Shown: positions 7,916 through 18,225, counted from the first letter of the stretch. The stretch is DNA of 64,000 nt from Cacconaster sp045642485 (GCA_045642485.1 JAZUIV010000012.1:4598-68597), one strand, 5' to 3'. The notes: generated by a model not told the origin, from the letters alone. Made by a program: numbers and translations.

Positions 7916-10900
7916 ATGAAAAGGTGCAAATCATTGATTCTGTCGATATCTGCCGTTTTTGTGCTCGGCTTGAGCGCAAATGCGCAGGTTGATGAACGGA
8001 AAGCCCTGCTAAGGGAAGAGATTGAAAGAGATCTTGTTGACAACATCCTGCCTTTCTGGGAGAAGAACTCCCCGGACCCTGCCGGCGGCTTCTACGGCAC
8101 AGTAAGCAGAGAGGGGAAGGGCAACCCGGCGTCACCCAAGGCCGGAGTGCTCAATACCAGGATACTCTGGACATTTTCGACGGCATACCGCATCTACGGA
8201 CTTCCCCAATACAAGGAACTGGCGGACAGAGCCCAGGAGTACGTGATAGAGAATCTGATGGACCAGAAATACGGCGGTATTTTCTGGCTCGCCGGAGTTG
8301 ACGGAATTCCCGCAGACGCCACCAAACAGACCTATGCCACGGCATTCGGCATTTACTCGCTTTCCGAACATTTCAGGGCTACGGGAAACAGGCAGAGCCT
8401 TCAGAAAGCCATTGAACTCTACAATGTGATGGAGAGCAAAATTCACGACAAAGTGGGGAAGGGGTGGATAGAGGTTCATTCGCGCGACTGGAAAAAACCT
8501 GATGCCAAGGGTGTTGACGGAAAGGAAGGCGCAACCAAGACGATGAATACCCACATTCACGTGATGGAGGCATACACCAACCTTTACCGGGTATGGCCCG
8601 ATGCCGGTCTTAGGGAAAATCTTCTGGAACTTCTTGACATATTTCAGACAAAACTCTATAACCCGCAGACAAAACATCTCATTCTCTTCTGTGACGACAA
8701 CTGGAACACCCTTGGTAACGCAGATTCCTACGGACACGATATCGAGGCCTCCTGGCTGATGTGCGAGTGCGCCGAGGTACTCGGAGACGAGGAGTTGAAA
8801 AACACGGTGAACAAACAGGCCGTGGAGATGGTCGATGCCGCGCTTGCAGAAGGCGTCAATGGCGACGGCTCGATGAGATACGGGCGTGATGAAGGCGTGT
8901 ACAGGATGAATCTTCAGTGGTGGCCCCAGTGCGAGAGCATTGTGGGTTGCATCAACGCCTGGCAGATTACCGGCCAGAGGAAATATTTCGATGCGGCGGC
9001 AAGGACCTGGGAATTCGTCAAGGACAACTTCATTGACAGGGAGTACGGAGGATGGTTCAAGAATCTTTCCGCTGACAGGCGGCCTGATATGCACGATGCT
9101 AAGGCCAGCATCTGGAACTGCCCCTATCACAACAGCCGTATGGGATATGAAATCCTCAGCCGTCTGGCCCCGGACGTGACTCATACCGAAGTCATGGCCT
9201 GGAGCAATATCACAGGCATACGCCTTGAGGGCGAGAATATCGACTTCGAATCCAAACTGTGCGTCGGGACCGTCGGTGGCAATATGGAGAGGACTGGGCG
9301 AGAGAAACAGAACGGGATAAGGTATCGTCGTGAGGGGCTGGCACAAATCACCGAAACTCCTATGCACGGAGCGAAATTCGTTCAGACTGTAACGGACCTC
9401 AATCCCAATACGGTCAGCATCAGATGGCAGTCAGAGGCTCTGGAAACTCTTGATGAGGCTGCATATCTCAGCCTTACCTTCACCCCCGAACATTATTCCG
9501 ACGCAGTCATCAAGGCCTCCGGTCGGAAACTGACGGTCACCTCGCCGGACCGCAGCATCGACTTTACCTTCGGCAAGTCAGTAAAGACTCTTGTGAGGGA
9601 GGAAGAGGGGAACAAGGTGGTTTATGTAACTCTTCTCCCTACTCTGAAGAAGGGGGTGAAGTCAGAACTTTCGGCAAGCGTGAAGGTGGACGGAACCCGA
9701 TACCACGAGACTGTCCACATTGCTCTGGACCTTGACAATCCGGGAAGGGAGTTCGTGGGCTTCGGTGGCAATTTCCGTATCCAGTCGCCTGTCAACGATC
9801 CGAAGGTCATAGATTATTGCCTTGACAATATGCGCGTTGCATTCGGACGTGTGGAATTCCCCTGGCGCAACTGGGACAAGGCCGGGGCATCCGACCCTCA
9901 CGTGATGGAGAGCGCCGCCATAGCAAGAAAACTGAAGCGGTTCGGAATGCCGGTAATCGTCAGTTGCTGGTTCCCTCCGCAGTGGGCGGGAACCCTGACC
10001 ACCCGATCCGACGGCTCTTCCCGGGCATATTCTCTCAAGAAGGAGGAAAAAGCAAGGATATTCGAGTCAATGGCTTCATACCTTGTTTTCCTCAAGAAGA
10101 ATTACGGTGTCGAGGCCGACTATTTTTCCTTCAATGAGTCCGACCTGGGCATAGATGTCGTGTTTACGGCAGAGGAGCATAGGGACTTCATCAAGGAGTT
10201 CGGCAAGTATCTGGCTGACAAGGGGCTCAAGACTCTTATGCTTCTCGGGGACAATTCGGATGCAAGCACTTTCGACTTCATAATCCCCACTCTTGAGGAT
10301 GCCTCCGCACATAAATACATAGGCGCCATTTCGTTCCACTCCTGGAGAGGCTGCGATGATGCCACTCTCGCGAAATGGGCGGACGCTTCCCGCAAAATCA
10401 ACGTCCCCCTGATTGTGGGGGAGGGAAGTACGGACGCGGCGGCTCATCAGTATCCCGACATCTTCAAAGAGCCCACCTTCGCCCTCTATGAAATCAACCT
10501 CTATACGCGCATCTGTGCGGCCTGCCAACCCCTGAGCATACTCCAGTGGCAGCTCACTTCCGACTATTCTCTCCTCTGGGGAGACGGAATCTACAGGTCT
10601 GAGGGTCCCTTGCGTCCCACGCAACGCTTCTTCAATCTCAAACAGCTTTCGATGACTCCCCGGAACGTCTTTGTCATCCCTCTGAGGAAGGACAAGGAGA
10701 ATGTCACGGCCGCAGCCTTTGCCAATACGGCGAGAGGTGAAAGTGCCGTACACATCGTCAACAACGGAGCTTCCTGTCCTGCAGAGATTTCCGGACTTCC
10801 CGCAGGGACGGCGAAAGCATATGTATATGTAACGGATACCGACAGGAAGGCAGAGGCGCAACTCCTTTCCGTAAAGGATGGCAAGGTGACCGTATATATG

Positions 10901-10936
10901 CCTGCCGACAGTTTCGTAAGCATTATAAGCGAATGA
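7916..10936 (+). CDS. Secreted cellobiose 2-epimerase (AGE family) fused to a clan-A glycoside-hydrolase-like barrel
   Basis: The ATG at 7916 starts a clear signal peptide (MKRCKSLILSISAVFVLG...ANA), giving 1006 residues. Residues ~25-430 are an N-acylglucosamine 2-epimerase/cellobiose 2-epimerase barrel with MNTHIHVMEAY, SYGHDIEASW, QWWPQCES and CPYHNSRM, i.e. the catalytic histidines are kept. A beta-rich linker follows (~435-600). A second catalytic region (~605-930) starts GFGGNFRIQSP and carries FNES (Glu741, candidate acid/base) and VGEGS (Glu836, candidate nucleophile), resembling GH30-type clan-A enzymes, with a C-terminal beta-domain. Epimerases of this family are usually single-domain and cytoplasmic, so secretion and the fusion are unusual. 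The GH9 gene follows after 16 bp. The substrate is probably a beta-linked gluco/manno-oligosaccharide (inference). Confidence 0.85.
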   Translation: MKRCKSLILSISAVFVLGLSANAQVDERKALLREEIERDLVDNILPFWEKNSPDPAGGFYGTVSREGKGNPASPKAGVLNTRILWTFSTAYRIYGLPQYKELADRAQEYVIENLMDQKYGGIFWLAGVDGIPADATKQTYATAFGIYSLSEHFRATGNRQSLQKAIELYNVMESKIHDKVGKGWIEVHSRDWKKPDAKGVDGKEGATKTMNTHIHVMEAYTNLYRVWPDAGLRENLLELLDIFQTKLYNPQTKHLILFCDDNWNTLGNADSYGHDIEASWLMCECAEVLGDEELKNTVNKQAVEMVDAALAEGVNGDGSMRYGRDEGVYRMNLQWWPQCESIVGCINAWQITGQRKYFDAAARTWEFVKDNFIDREYGGWFKNLSADRRPDMHDAKASIWNCPYHNSRMGYEILSRLAPDVTHTEVMAWSNITGIRLEGENIDFESKLCVGTVGGNMERTGREKQNGIRYRREGLAQITETPMHGAKFVQTVTDLNPNTVSIRWQSEALETLDEAAYLSLTFTPEHYSDAVIKASGRKLTVTSPDRSIDFTFGKSVKTLVREEEGNKVVYVTLLPTLKKGVKSELSASVKVDGTRYHETVHIALDLDNPGREFVGFGGNFRIQSPVNDPKVIDYCLDNMRVAFGRVEFPWRNWDKAGASDPHVMESAAIARKLKRFGMPVIVSCWFPPQWAGTLTTRSDGSSRAYSLKKEEKARIFESMASYLVFLKKNYGVEADYFSFNESDLGIDVVFTAEEHRDFIKEFGKYLADKGLKTLMLLGDNSDASTFDFIIPTLEDASAHKYIGAISFHSWRGCDDATLAKWADASRKINVPLIVGEGSTDAAAHQYPDIFKEPTFALYEINLYTRICAACQPLSILQWQLTSDYSLLWGDGIYRSEGPLRPTQRFFNLKQLSMTPRNVFVIPLRKDKENVTAAAFANTARGESAVHIVNNGASCPAEISGLPAGTAKAYVYVTDTDRKAEAQLLSVKDGKVTVYMPADSFVSIISE

Positions 10937-10952
10937 AAAACAACCAGATAAG

Positions 10953-13487
10953 ATGAAAAAACTGATATTGACCGCTTTTGCCGTCATCATACTTGCGGCG
11001 GGCACTGATGCACAGACAACCTTCAAGCTCAATTCCGGAGGTTATTTCAATGCGGGAGGCGTGGATGCGATGGCATTCAACGACTATTACCCTGAGGGAC
11101 ACCAGGGAGGCATCTGCGTGATAATGAACGGCAACCGTATAGCCACAAACGGAGATATACGTTTCGAGCCGACACCCGGTCAGTGGCAGCCCGTTCCCAG
11201 ACAGGTCAAGCGCGAAATCGTGGGCAACAAGATAATCACCCATCTTGCCTATCCCGATTCAAGCCGCCATATGACAGGATTCAACCCGATGCTCTATCCT
11301 GACATTCAACTGACATATTCGGTCACACTTGAGGCATACGGAAAAGGCCTTCTGGTGACGGTTGATCTTGATCAGGAAATTCCCGACCGCTTCCTCGGAA
11401 AGGTTGGTTTCAATCTTGAATTTTTCCCCGGCTCGCTGTTCGGCAAACCGTGGATTATGGATGACAGGACCGGCATTTTCCCGCAACAGGCCAATGCTCC
11501 TCTTGAGCTTCGCGAGTCTTATACGGAGCATCTGGGCGATTTCCATCCGGCAGGGAGGTCGGAGGTCAAGGACCTGGCCCGTCTTGAAAGGGGAGCTTAT
11601 GATCCTTACACTGCTGACAGGATAGTTGCCGCTCCCTATGCTGTGGGCAAGGTGTTTACCGTGCTTGCGGACGACCCTCTCGGACGCCTCAAGATTACAT
11701 CCGAAACCGGAGAGATGAAACTCTACGACGGCAGGCTGAACCACAATAACGGCTGGTTCGTCCTGCGCTCGGAAGTGGCCAGGGGAGCGAAGAAGGGTGC
11801 CGTCAAATGGTACATAGAGCCCAATGTGGTTGACAGTTGGCGTTATCCTGCGGTTGTCCAGACCTCTCAGGTGGGCTATCATCCCTCTCAGCCGAAGGTG
11901 GCCGTCATTGAGATTGACAGCAGGGACAATGCCCTGTCCGCCGCCCGGCTCTATAAAGTTACTGCAGATGGGGAGGAACTAGTCAAATCAATTGCGGTAA
12001 ATACCTGGAGTGGGGATTTCTTCCTTAGGTACAAATACCTGCACGCAGATTTCTCGGATGTTACCGAGCCCGGCCTTTACAGACTGCGTTATGCGGAAAG
12101 CCAGTCAAGTCTGTTCAGAATCGATGACGATATCTATGACAGGGGCGTCTGGCAACCGGTTCTGGAGTATTTCCTTCCCGTGCAGATGTGCCATATGAGG
12201 GTTATGGACAAATATCGTGTCTGGCACGATGCCTGCCATATGGACGATGCCCTATATGCAGAAGAGGGAAACCATATCGACGGATATGACCAGATTGCCG
12301 GCATTCCGACCAGGTACAAACCTCGTGAAATCGTTCCCGGACTGAACGTGGGCGGTTGGCACGATGCGGGAGACTTCGACTTGCGCGTGGAGTCCCAGAT
12401 AGGGGAGTCATACATACTTTCCCTCACCTATGAGAACTTCAAGCCGGAATTGGACGTGACATCCATTGACTTCGACAATCATCAGGTGGAGATTCATCAG
12501 GCTGACGGGCGCAACGACCTACTCCAGCAGGTTGAGAACGGGGCTCTGACGGTCGTGAACGGCTATCTTGCCCTGGGCCGTCTCTACCGCGGCATCATCT
12601 GCAACAGCCTGCGCCAGTACGTGCTTCTTGGTGATGCGGCCGCTATGACGGACGGTATCATCGGGAACGAGGATGACAGATGGGTTTATACGGAGAACAA
12701 TCCTGGCCGTGAGATCTACACTGCTGCCGGTCTTGCGGCAAGTGCACGAGTGCTGCGGGGCTTCAACGACACACTGGCTACGCATTGTGAGAACATCGCC
12801 AAGGAGATTTTCGACAATGTGGATACAGGTCGCCGGGGTGATTCAATGAAGCTTCAGGCCGCTGTCGAGCTTTATTATACGACAAAGGACGTCAGGTATT
12901 TCAATTTTGTGATGGACAATTGGAACAGTGTCGTTTCGGGAGTCTCCGGTTCGGGCTGGTACACACAGCGCATAGCAAGGGAACTTGAAGGTCGGAAGAA
13001 GTACGGGAAACAACTTGCCGCTTACAAGGAGGCTCTTGCAGAATATGCTGAGAATCTGAAAATTCAAACTGCTGCAAGTCCTTACGGTGTCCCTTACCGC
13101 CCGGATATCTGGGGTGCGGGATGGACAATACAGTCTTTCGGTTACAATTACTATTTCCTTGCGGATGCCTATCCCGGACTTTTTCCGGCTGAAACCGTTT
13201 TCAATGCTCTCAACTTTGTGCTGGGATGCCATCCGGGGACCAATCAGGCTTCATTCGCAAGCGGTGTGGGCACCAAGTCCGCAACGGTCGGCTATGGCCT
13301 GAACCGCGCGGACTGGTCTTATATTCCCGGCGGGGTTGTTTCAGGTACGGCTGTGATAAGGCCTGATTTCCCGGAACTGCTCGAGTGGCCATATCTCTGG
13401 CAGCAGACGGAGTATGTGCTCGGCGGCGGATCGTCACACTATATGTTCCTTGTGCTCGCCGCTCGGAAACTTACGCATAACAATTAG
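10953..13487 (+). CDS. Glycoside hydrolase family 9 (endoglucanase-like), secreted
   Basis: An 844-residue protein with a signal peptide (first ~20 residues) and an additional N-terminal beta-rich domain of about 280 residues. A cellulase-N Ig-like module follows (VGYHPSQPKVAVIEID, ~310-390), then a GH9 (alpha/alpha)6 barrel (~400-840). The GH9 signature GGWHDAGDFD carries the catalytic aspartates. The C-terminal signature includes LGCHPGTNQ, GGVVSGTAVIRPDFPE and the Glu in QQTEYVLGGGSSHY expected to be the acid. It is co-directional with and 16 bp after the epimerase-hydrolase fusion, so the two probably act on the same beta-glucan or related oligosaccharide. The exact specificity is not readable. 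Confidence 0.88.
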   Translation: MKKLILTAFAVIILAAGTDAQTTFKLNSGGYFNAGGVDAMAFNDYYPEGHQGGICVIMNGNRIATNGDIRFEPTPGQWQPVPRQVKREIVGNKIITHLAYPDSSRHMTGFNPMLYPDIQLTYSVTLEAYGKGLLVTVDLDQEIPDRFLGKVGFNLEFFPGSLFGKPWIMDDRTGIFPQQANAPLELRESYTEHLGDFHPAGRSEVKDLARLERGAYDPYTADRIVAAPYAVGKVFTVLADDPLGRLKITSETGEMKLYDGRLNHNNGWFVLRSEVARGAKKGAVKWYIEPNVVDSWRYPAVVQTSQVGYHPSQPKVAVIEIDSRDNALSAARLYKVTADGEELVKSIAVNTWSGDFFLRYKYLHADFSDVTEPGLYRLRYAESQSSLFRIDDDIYDRGVWQPVLEYFLPVQMCHMRVMDKYRVWHDACHMDDALYAEEGNHIDGYDQIAGIPTRYKPREIVPGLNVGGWHDAGDFDLRVESQIGESYILSLTYENFKPELDVTSIDFDNHQVEIHQADGRNDLLQQVENGALTVVNGYLALGRLYRGIICNSLRQYVLLGDAAAMTDGIIGNEDDRWVYTENNPGREIYTAAGLAASARVLRGFNDTLATHCENIAKEIFDNVDTGRRGDSMKLQAAVELYYTTKDVRYFNFVMDNWNSVVSGVSGSGWYTQRIARELEGRKKYGKQLAAYKEALAEYAENLKIQTAASPYGVPYRPDIWGAGWTIQSFGYNYYFLADAYPGLFPAETVFNALNFVLGCHPGTNQASFASGVGTKSATVGYGLNRADWSYIPGGVVSGTAVIRPDFPELLEWPYLWQQTEYVLGGGSSHYMFLVLAARKLTHNN

Positions 13488-13671
13488 GCTGCTTAAGCAG
13501 TATCGTATCCGAGCGTCTCTTTCTCGTCCATCCGTCAGATGTGGGGACGGCAGCCCTGATCTGGTCAATGCCGGAAGCTGAACAGACCCATACGTCGATG
13601 CCGGAGACAATTATCTTTGGAGAACATTTCTCGTGATTCCTGACATAATAGCAATTGTTTAAAAATGAGAA

Positions 13672-15363
13672 TCATTCAAGTATCCCGTTAACCCTGTCTT
13701 TCACTATGTCGCTGCCCACAAGCGATTTAACAACTTGCGAAGGGACGCCGACAGTGGCGGTGGTATGCAATACAGGGCCGGTATAGACCATACAGACAAT
13801 GCTGAATGCGGGTGTGTCTGCAGGGAAAAAGCCGGCATAACTTGACTGAACTGCGTGACGTCCACATTCATCGGTATATCCGATTCCTGGAATGGCGATG
13901 AATGACGACCCTGAAAGCCCGGCCATCTCATATGCGGCCCCGGGAAGGAGTTTCGCGCTTGCCGCCTTGAGCGATTCCGTTATATCATCAGCCTGCTCCT
14001 TCGTGCAGAGAGTGTAATCAATCGGCACAAAAATCATAATCGGATCATTCAGCAAAGTCTTCCCGTCCGAACCGGTAATAGGCCCGACAAGTCTCTGCGC
14101 AATCCCGTCACCCCCGCGGGCGAGAGCAGTATAGAGGCCGAGCCACTGGAACGCCGGAGCCATGATTGAATAACCGTTTGCTATTGATGCCAGTGTATTG
14201 TCTCTCCAATAGTGGTCCTCCGGAGTAATCATCTTAAGATTCGCAAGACCTTCAAGTTCTAGATGGTCGAAGGCATATCTTCCTTTGAGCATTGTCCTCA
14301 GTGAGTCGCAGTAAGCCGTAGTATTACACCTTCCGGCCAAATCGGCGAGAGTCTCCTTTGAAGCCAAGTCCAGCCCTTCAAGCGAAAGAGTCGAATCGCA
14401 CTTTGCGGCTGCTAGGGCCGTTGCCGGAGCAATAATCCGTCCCGGCTCATAACCGTATCCGATGGAAACATTGTAGCTTTCCCGGAATTCACCTTTCTCA
14501 TCCCTTGTCAGATTGACCATTGTGCGGATGGCTCCGTTATTCGTGCTGACAAGCACAAGGCAGGCGCCTTTGATATTGTCATTACCCTCAATCCCTGCAC
14601 GGAGCAATGAGTCAGCCACTGCCTGCAATTCGATGTCAAGCGCTATTGACACATTTTCACCGTTCTCGGGCCTGACAACCTTCGCTGCCTTGTGTATATG
14701 CTTGACCTTGCCGAAAGGAAGCCTTACGTGCTTGTCCTTGATGATGCCGTAGCCATCCTTCCCGCTGAGCGCCTTGTTGAAAGAGCCTTCGATGCCGATA
14801 TGGTTGTTGTATAAATCATTACAGTTACGCACAAATCCTATTGTCCGTCGTGCCAGAGGACCGTATGGATATATTCGTCTCTGTCTTTCTTCAATGATTA
14901 CCCCGCCTTTTTCCAACGGCAGATTGAACAGAGGAAGTGATTTCAGACTGTCAAGAGTACTCTTGCCTATATCTTTGCATATGTGCAGATAACGGCGTTT
15001 GTTCAAGCGCCCTTCATTCAGATAATCGCAGTATTCCTCCGGGTTCCTGTCTTTCAGGACTTCCGACAATCCGGTTGAAAGGCCCGGCAGCGATTCCAGC
15101 CACAGGCTGTCATTGCATAAGATTGCATCCAAATGAACGTAATACACCGTATCGCCGGTTGCAAGTACGTTGCCCCTGAAATCCAGAATATCTCCGCGTC
15201 TGGCCTCTGTGGCGAAGGAGCGTACGGTATCAATCTTCGTTTTCATCGCGTCCGTACTCTCGCAGAATCTGCGAAAGCGGACGGCTTTGAAGATTTCACC
15301 TCCAATTACCAGTGCTACAGCCGTCGCTGTGCAGGCTATGATTATTTTAGTTTTCTTTGTCAT
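13672..15363 (-). CDS. FtsI/PBP-like protein with degenerate transpeptidase motifs
   Basis: The start ATG at 15363 gives 563 residues with one N-terminal membrane anchor (residues ~7-24). Then follow a PBP dimerisation region (RRGDILDFRGNVLATG, IYPYGPLARRTIGFV, GIEGSFNKALSGKDG) and a transpeptidase fold. All three catalytic motifs are altered. The SxxK box (EPGSTFKP in relatives) reads EPGRIIAP (Arg309 for Ser, Ala312 for Lys). The expected SxN segment is CNTTAYC. The KTG box reads LSG at 483. The protein is therefore probably a non-catalytic divisome or elongasome partner rather than a pseudogene, since the frame is intact. It lies 122 bp after the Ca2+-ATPase gene, with a terminator between. 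Confidence 0.85.
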   Translation of the reverse strand: MTKKTKIIIACTATAVALVIGGEIFKAVRFRRFCESTDAMKTKIDTVRSFATEARRGDILDFRGNVLATGDTVYYVHLDAILCNDSLWLESLPGLSTGLSEVLKDRNPEEYCDYLNEGRLNKRRYLHICKDIGKSTLDSLKSLPLFNLPLEKGGVIIEERQRRIYPYGPLARRTIGFVRNCNDLYNNHIGIEGSFNKALSGKDGYGIIKDKHVRLPFGKVKHIHKAAKVVRPENGENVSIALDIELQAVADSLLRAGIEGNDNIKGACLVLVSTNNGAIRTMVNLTRDEKGEFRESYNVSIGYGYEPGRIIAPATALAAAKCDSTLSLEGLDLASKETLADLAGRCNTTAYCDSLRTMLKGRYAFDHLELEGLANLKMITPEDHYWRDNTLASIANGYSIMAPAFQWLGLYTALARGGDGIAQRLVGPITGSDGKTLLNDPIMIFVPIDYTLCTKEQADDITESLKAASAKLLPGAAYEMAGLSGSSFIAIPGIGYTDECGRHAVQSSYAGFFPADTPAFSIVCMVYTGPVLHTTATVGVPSQVVKSLVGSDIVKDRVNGILE

Positions 15364-15418
15364 AGTTACTCTATTTAATAATGACTTATTGCCATTTTCA
15401 CGTCCGGTTACACGAAAT

Positions 15419-15453
15419 AAACCTTGCACTTTTATAATAGAGAGTGCAAGGTT
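15419..15453 (-). terminator. Rho-independent terminator after the Ca2+-ATPase gene
   Basis: An 11-bp inverted repeat, AACCTTGCACT paired with AGTGCAAGGTT, with a 12-nt loop. On the minus strand it is followed by a T-rich stretch. It separates the ATPase operon from the PBP-like gene. Confidence 0.65.
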
Positions 15454-15485
15454 GTGTGAAATCTATCTCCGGGATGGAGAAATTG

Positions 15486-18182
15486 CTACTTTTTGCGGAT
15501 GAATCTGCAGATGTCACCCACGACAAGCACAGGGCAGGTGACCGCAATCAGTAAAATCCAGTCGCTGAACGACAATGCCGCAACGCCGAAGAATTCGCCG
15601 AACACATTCGTAATAAGAATCTGCCCGACCAGAATAACGAAAATAATGGTAATGAAACCTGTGCTGTAATGTTTCCGAATCGTTTTCGGATGGCGTATCA
15701 TTTCAGCAAGGTCCTGTATCAGACTTCTCCCGGTACGATAGTATCTGGCGTTGAAGATATTCCAGAACTGCAGCAGAACGAAGAAAGTAAAGAATATGCC
15801 AAGTTCATGAGGATTACGCACATGTGTAGCCTGCGAGAAGTCTGTCAGATGGGCTAAATCAAAGTTTCTCAGCATTTCCGAAAAACTTGAATAGTCACCG
15901 TGACTAAGCATCTGCCACATCCCAACCAGAATAACAAAGAATAACAACCCTGCCGACAAAATCATTCTCGCCATACGACCGTCAATAATCCTGCTGTCAG
16001 TTTTACGCGGATGGTCATTCATAACCTTCGGATCAGCCGGCAATGAAGACAAGGCCATCGCCGCAAATGTGTCCATAATCAGATTCACCCATAGCATTTG
16101 GGTGACGTTCAGCGGTGATTCCAAGCCCATAAAAGCGCCATATAGCACAATAAGGCAGGCCGCGACGTTGATTGTCATCTGGAAGATGATGAATCTCCGG
16201 ATATTCAGATACAGGGATCTCCCCCACAGAATCGCCGTATTGATGCTTGCGAATGAATTGTCAATGATAGTAATGTCGCTCGCTTCCTTGGCGCGGGCCG
16301 TGCCGTCTCCCATAGAGAGGCCGACCTGAGCCTTCTTCAGGGCCGGCGCATCGTTCGTGCCGTCTCCGGTCACAGCCACGACTTCGCCCAATTCCTGCAA
16401 CAAACCCACAAGCCTCGATTTGTCATTAGGCTTTGCACGTGACAATATCTTGAATCCCGGATTGCCGATGATATTCTTCGCCTCTTCATCACTCAGAGCC
16501 TCGAATTCGCTTCCGGTCAGGGTTATGACCTCCTCGTCGGCGGCCGTCAGACCTGCCTGCCTCGCAATTTCCATCGCGGTCAGGGCGTTATCACCTGTAA
16601 CCATAATGACACGTACGTGGGCATTGTTCCGGCAGATGTGAATAGCCTCGGCAACATCGGAACGGACCGGGTCCGCTATGGCAACAATTGCCTGGAATAC
16701 CACGCCTTCGCCATCTTTCTGATATGCGAATGCCAAAGTACGCATTCCCTTTGCCTGATATTCTTTCAATACATTCTGGATATCACCCTTTTCCAACTGG
16801 CCGAACCTATCACACAGGTCAAGGACCACTTCAGGAGCCCCCTTGATAAAACGGAATCCATCGGCTGTTACAGTTTCCATTCTCTTTATCTCTGTGGAGA
16901 ATGGCAATACGCTGTTTACCGACGCTTCTTCCCTTATCGATTCATAGTCATATCCAAGGCCGGCAATCCACTTCAGCAATGCTCCCTCCGTAGGATTGCC
17001 GATGGTCTGCAACACTCCTTTTTCATCTTCGGAGATGGTCGCGGTTGAATTGACTGCTATACTTCGTGCGAACAGTTCCATATCCGTACCGTCGGACGGA
17101 AAACAATCCATCACCTGCATTTTGTTCTCCGTAAGCGTGCCGGTCTTGTCGGTGCAGATGACAGTGGCAGCCCCCATAGTCTCGCAGGCGTGCAACTTTC
17201 TTACAAGATTGTTCTCCTTGAGCATCTTTCGCATACTCAAGGCAAGGCTGACGGTCACACTCATCGGGAGGCCCTCAGGCACGGCAACGACTATCAGCGC
17301 CACTGCTATCATTACGGAGTTGAGCAGCATTTCAAGGAAGCCTATCCATTCAAAGGCGCCGACACTTCCGACAGTGACGTAATAATATATCAGACGGCCT
17401 GCCACAATCAATCCTGCAATAGCAAAACTGGCAATTGAAATATACCGTCCAAGTTCATCAAGTTGTCGGTTCAGGGGAGTCTTGATGTCATTGTCCTCGT
17501 GCGACTGCAGCACACCCTTGCCTTCTTCCGTTTCCGTTCCGATTTTTGTAACCTGCATGACGGCTTCACCCTCGATGACAGTGGAACTTCGGAGCAACAT
17601 ATCGGCAGGGTAGGCGGTCTCTTTTCCGTCGGTTGCGACTCCCGCATTTTTGGACGCATACAACTCACCGGTAAAGTCGGATTCATCGACCATCAGATTG
17701 TTGGATTCCAGGACAGTCCCGTCGGCGGGGATCTCATCGCCGCTTTCCAGTTTTACAATATCGCCGACAACTATATCGTGTTTCGGGACATATATTGTCT
17801 GAATCCTGCCCCTTACCCTGCGTATAACTTTGACGTTGCGTTTGTTTTTTACCTGATTCAGAATATCGAACTCCCTGGCAGCCCTCACTTCAAACCAGAA
17901 ACCTATTCCTGTGGCCAGCAACAAGGCAATCAGCACGCCTAGTGGTTCAATGTATGAACTTGCCGATGCCCCCTGATAGAATACTTCGTATGTAGATACA
18001 ACTATTGAAAAAAAGAAAACGACCAGCAGGACAATTATAAGCGGGTCTTTGAATTTGTTCAGATATCCTTTCCACAGAGGCTCCCTTTCGGGAGGGGGGA
18101 TTACATTGGCACCTTTCCCTTCAATAACCTCTTCTGAATCAACGCTTAAACATAGTTTCTTATATGGGTCTTTCTTTGCCAT
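15486..18182 (-). CDS. Calcium-translocating P-type ATPase, PMCA type
   Basis: An 898-residue inner-membrane pump; the start is the ATG at 18182 (MAKKDPYKK). Landmarks in order: paired membrane segments near 50-110, actuator motif DFTGE, PEGLPM in M4 (type IIA/IIB Ca2+ pumps), phosphorylation motif CTDKTGTLTENK, KGAPE, hinge TGDGTNDAPALKKAQVG, and a C-terminal group of four to six membrane helices. All catalytic residues are present. It would export Ca2+ (or Mn2+) using ATP. It is the last gene of the operon with ClpP, the kinase/AAA+ protein and the YbjN-like protein, 43 bp after clpP, and is followed by a terminator. Confidence 0.92.
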   Translation of the reverse strand: MAKKDPYKKLCLSVDSEEVIEGKGANVIPPPEREPLWKGYLNKFKDPLIIVLLVVFFFSIVVSTYEVFYQGASASSYIEPLGVLIALLLATGIGFWFEVRAAREFDILNQVKNKRNVKVIRRVRGRIQTIYVPKHDIVVGDIVKLESGDEIPADGTVLESNNLMVDESDFTGELYASKNAGVATDGKETAYPADMLLRSSTVIEGEAVMQVTKIGTETEEGKGVLQSHEDNDIKTPLNRQLDELGRYISIASFAIAGLIVAGRLIYYYVTVGSVGAFEWIGFLEMLLNSVMIAVALIVVAVPEGLPMSVTVSLALSMRKMLKENNLVRKLHACETMGAATVICTDKTGTLTENKMQVMDCFPSDGTDMELFARSIAVNSTATISEDEKGVLQTIGNPTEGALLKWIAGLGYDYESIREEASVNSVLPFSTEIKRMETVTADGFRFIKGAPEVVLDLCDRFGQLEKGDIQNVLKEYQAKGMRTLAFAYQKDGEGVVFQAIVAIADPVRSDVAEAIHICRNNAHVRVIMVTGDNALTAMEIARQAGLTAADEEVITLTGSEFEALSDEEAKNIIGNPGFKILSRAKPNDKSRLVGLLQELGEVVAVTGDGTNDAPALKKAQVGLSMGDGTARAKEASDITIIDNSFASINTAILWGRSLYLNIRRFIIFQMTINVAACLIVLYGAFMGLESPLNVTQMLWVNLIMDTFAAMALSSLPADPKVMNDHPRKTDSRIIDGRMARMILSAGLLFFVILVGMWQMLSHGDYSSFSEMLRNFDLAHLTDFSQATHVRNPHELGIFFTFFVLLQFWNIFNARYYRTGRSLIQDLAEMIRHPKTIRKHYSTGFITIIFVILVGQILITNVFGEFFGVAALSFSDWILLIAVTCPVLVVGDICRFIRKK

Positions 18183-18225
18183 AGTAATATCAAATGGGTG
18201 CAAATGCGGGCATCTGTGGCAGGAT

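Noticed and set aside
13471..13671. Open frame continuing in phase after the stop of the PBP-like gene (about 66 codons)
   Set aside because: No start codon, no match to a PBP C-terminus, and it runs into the GH9 gene; treated as chance.
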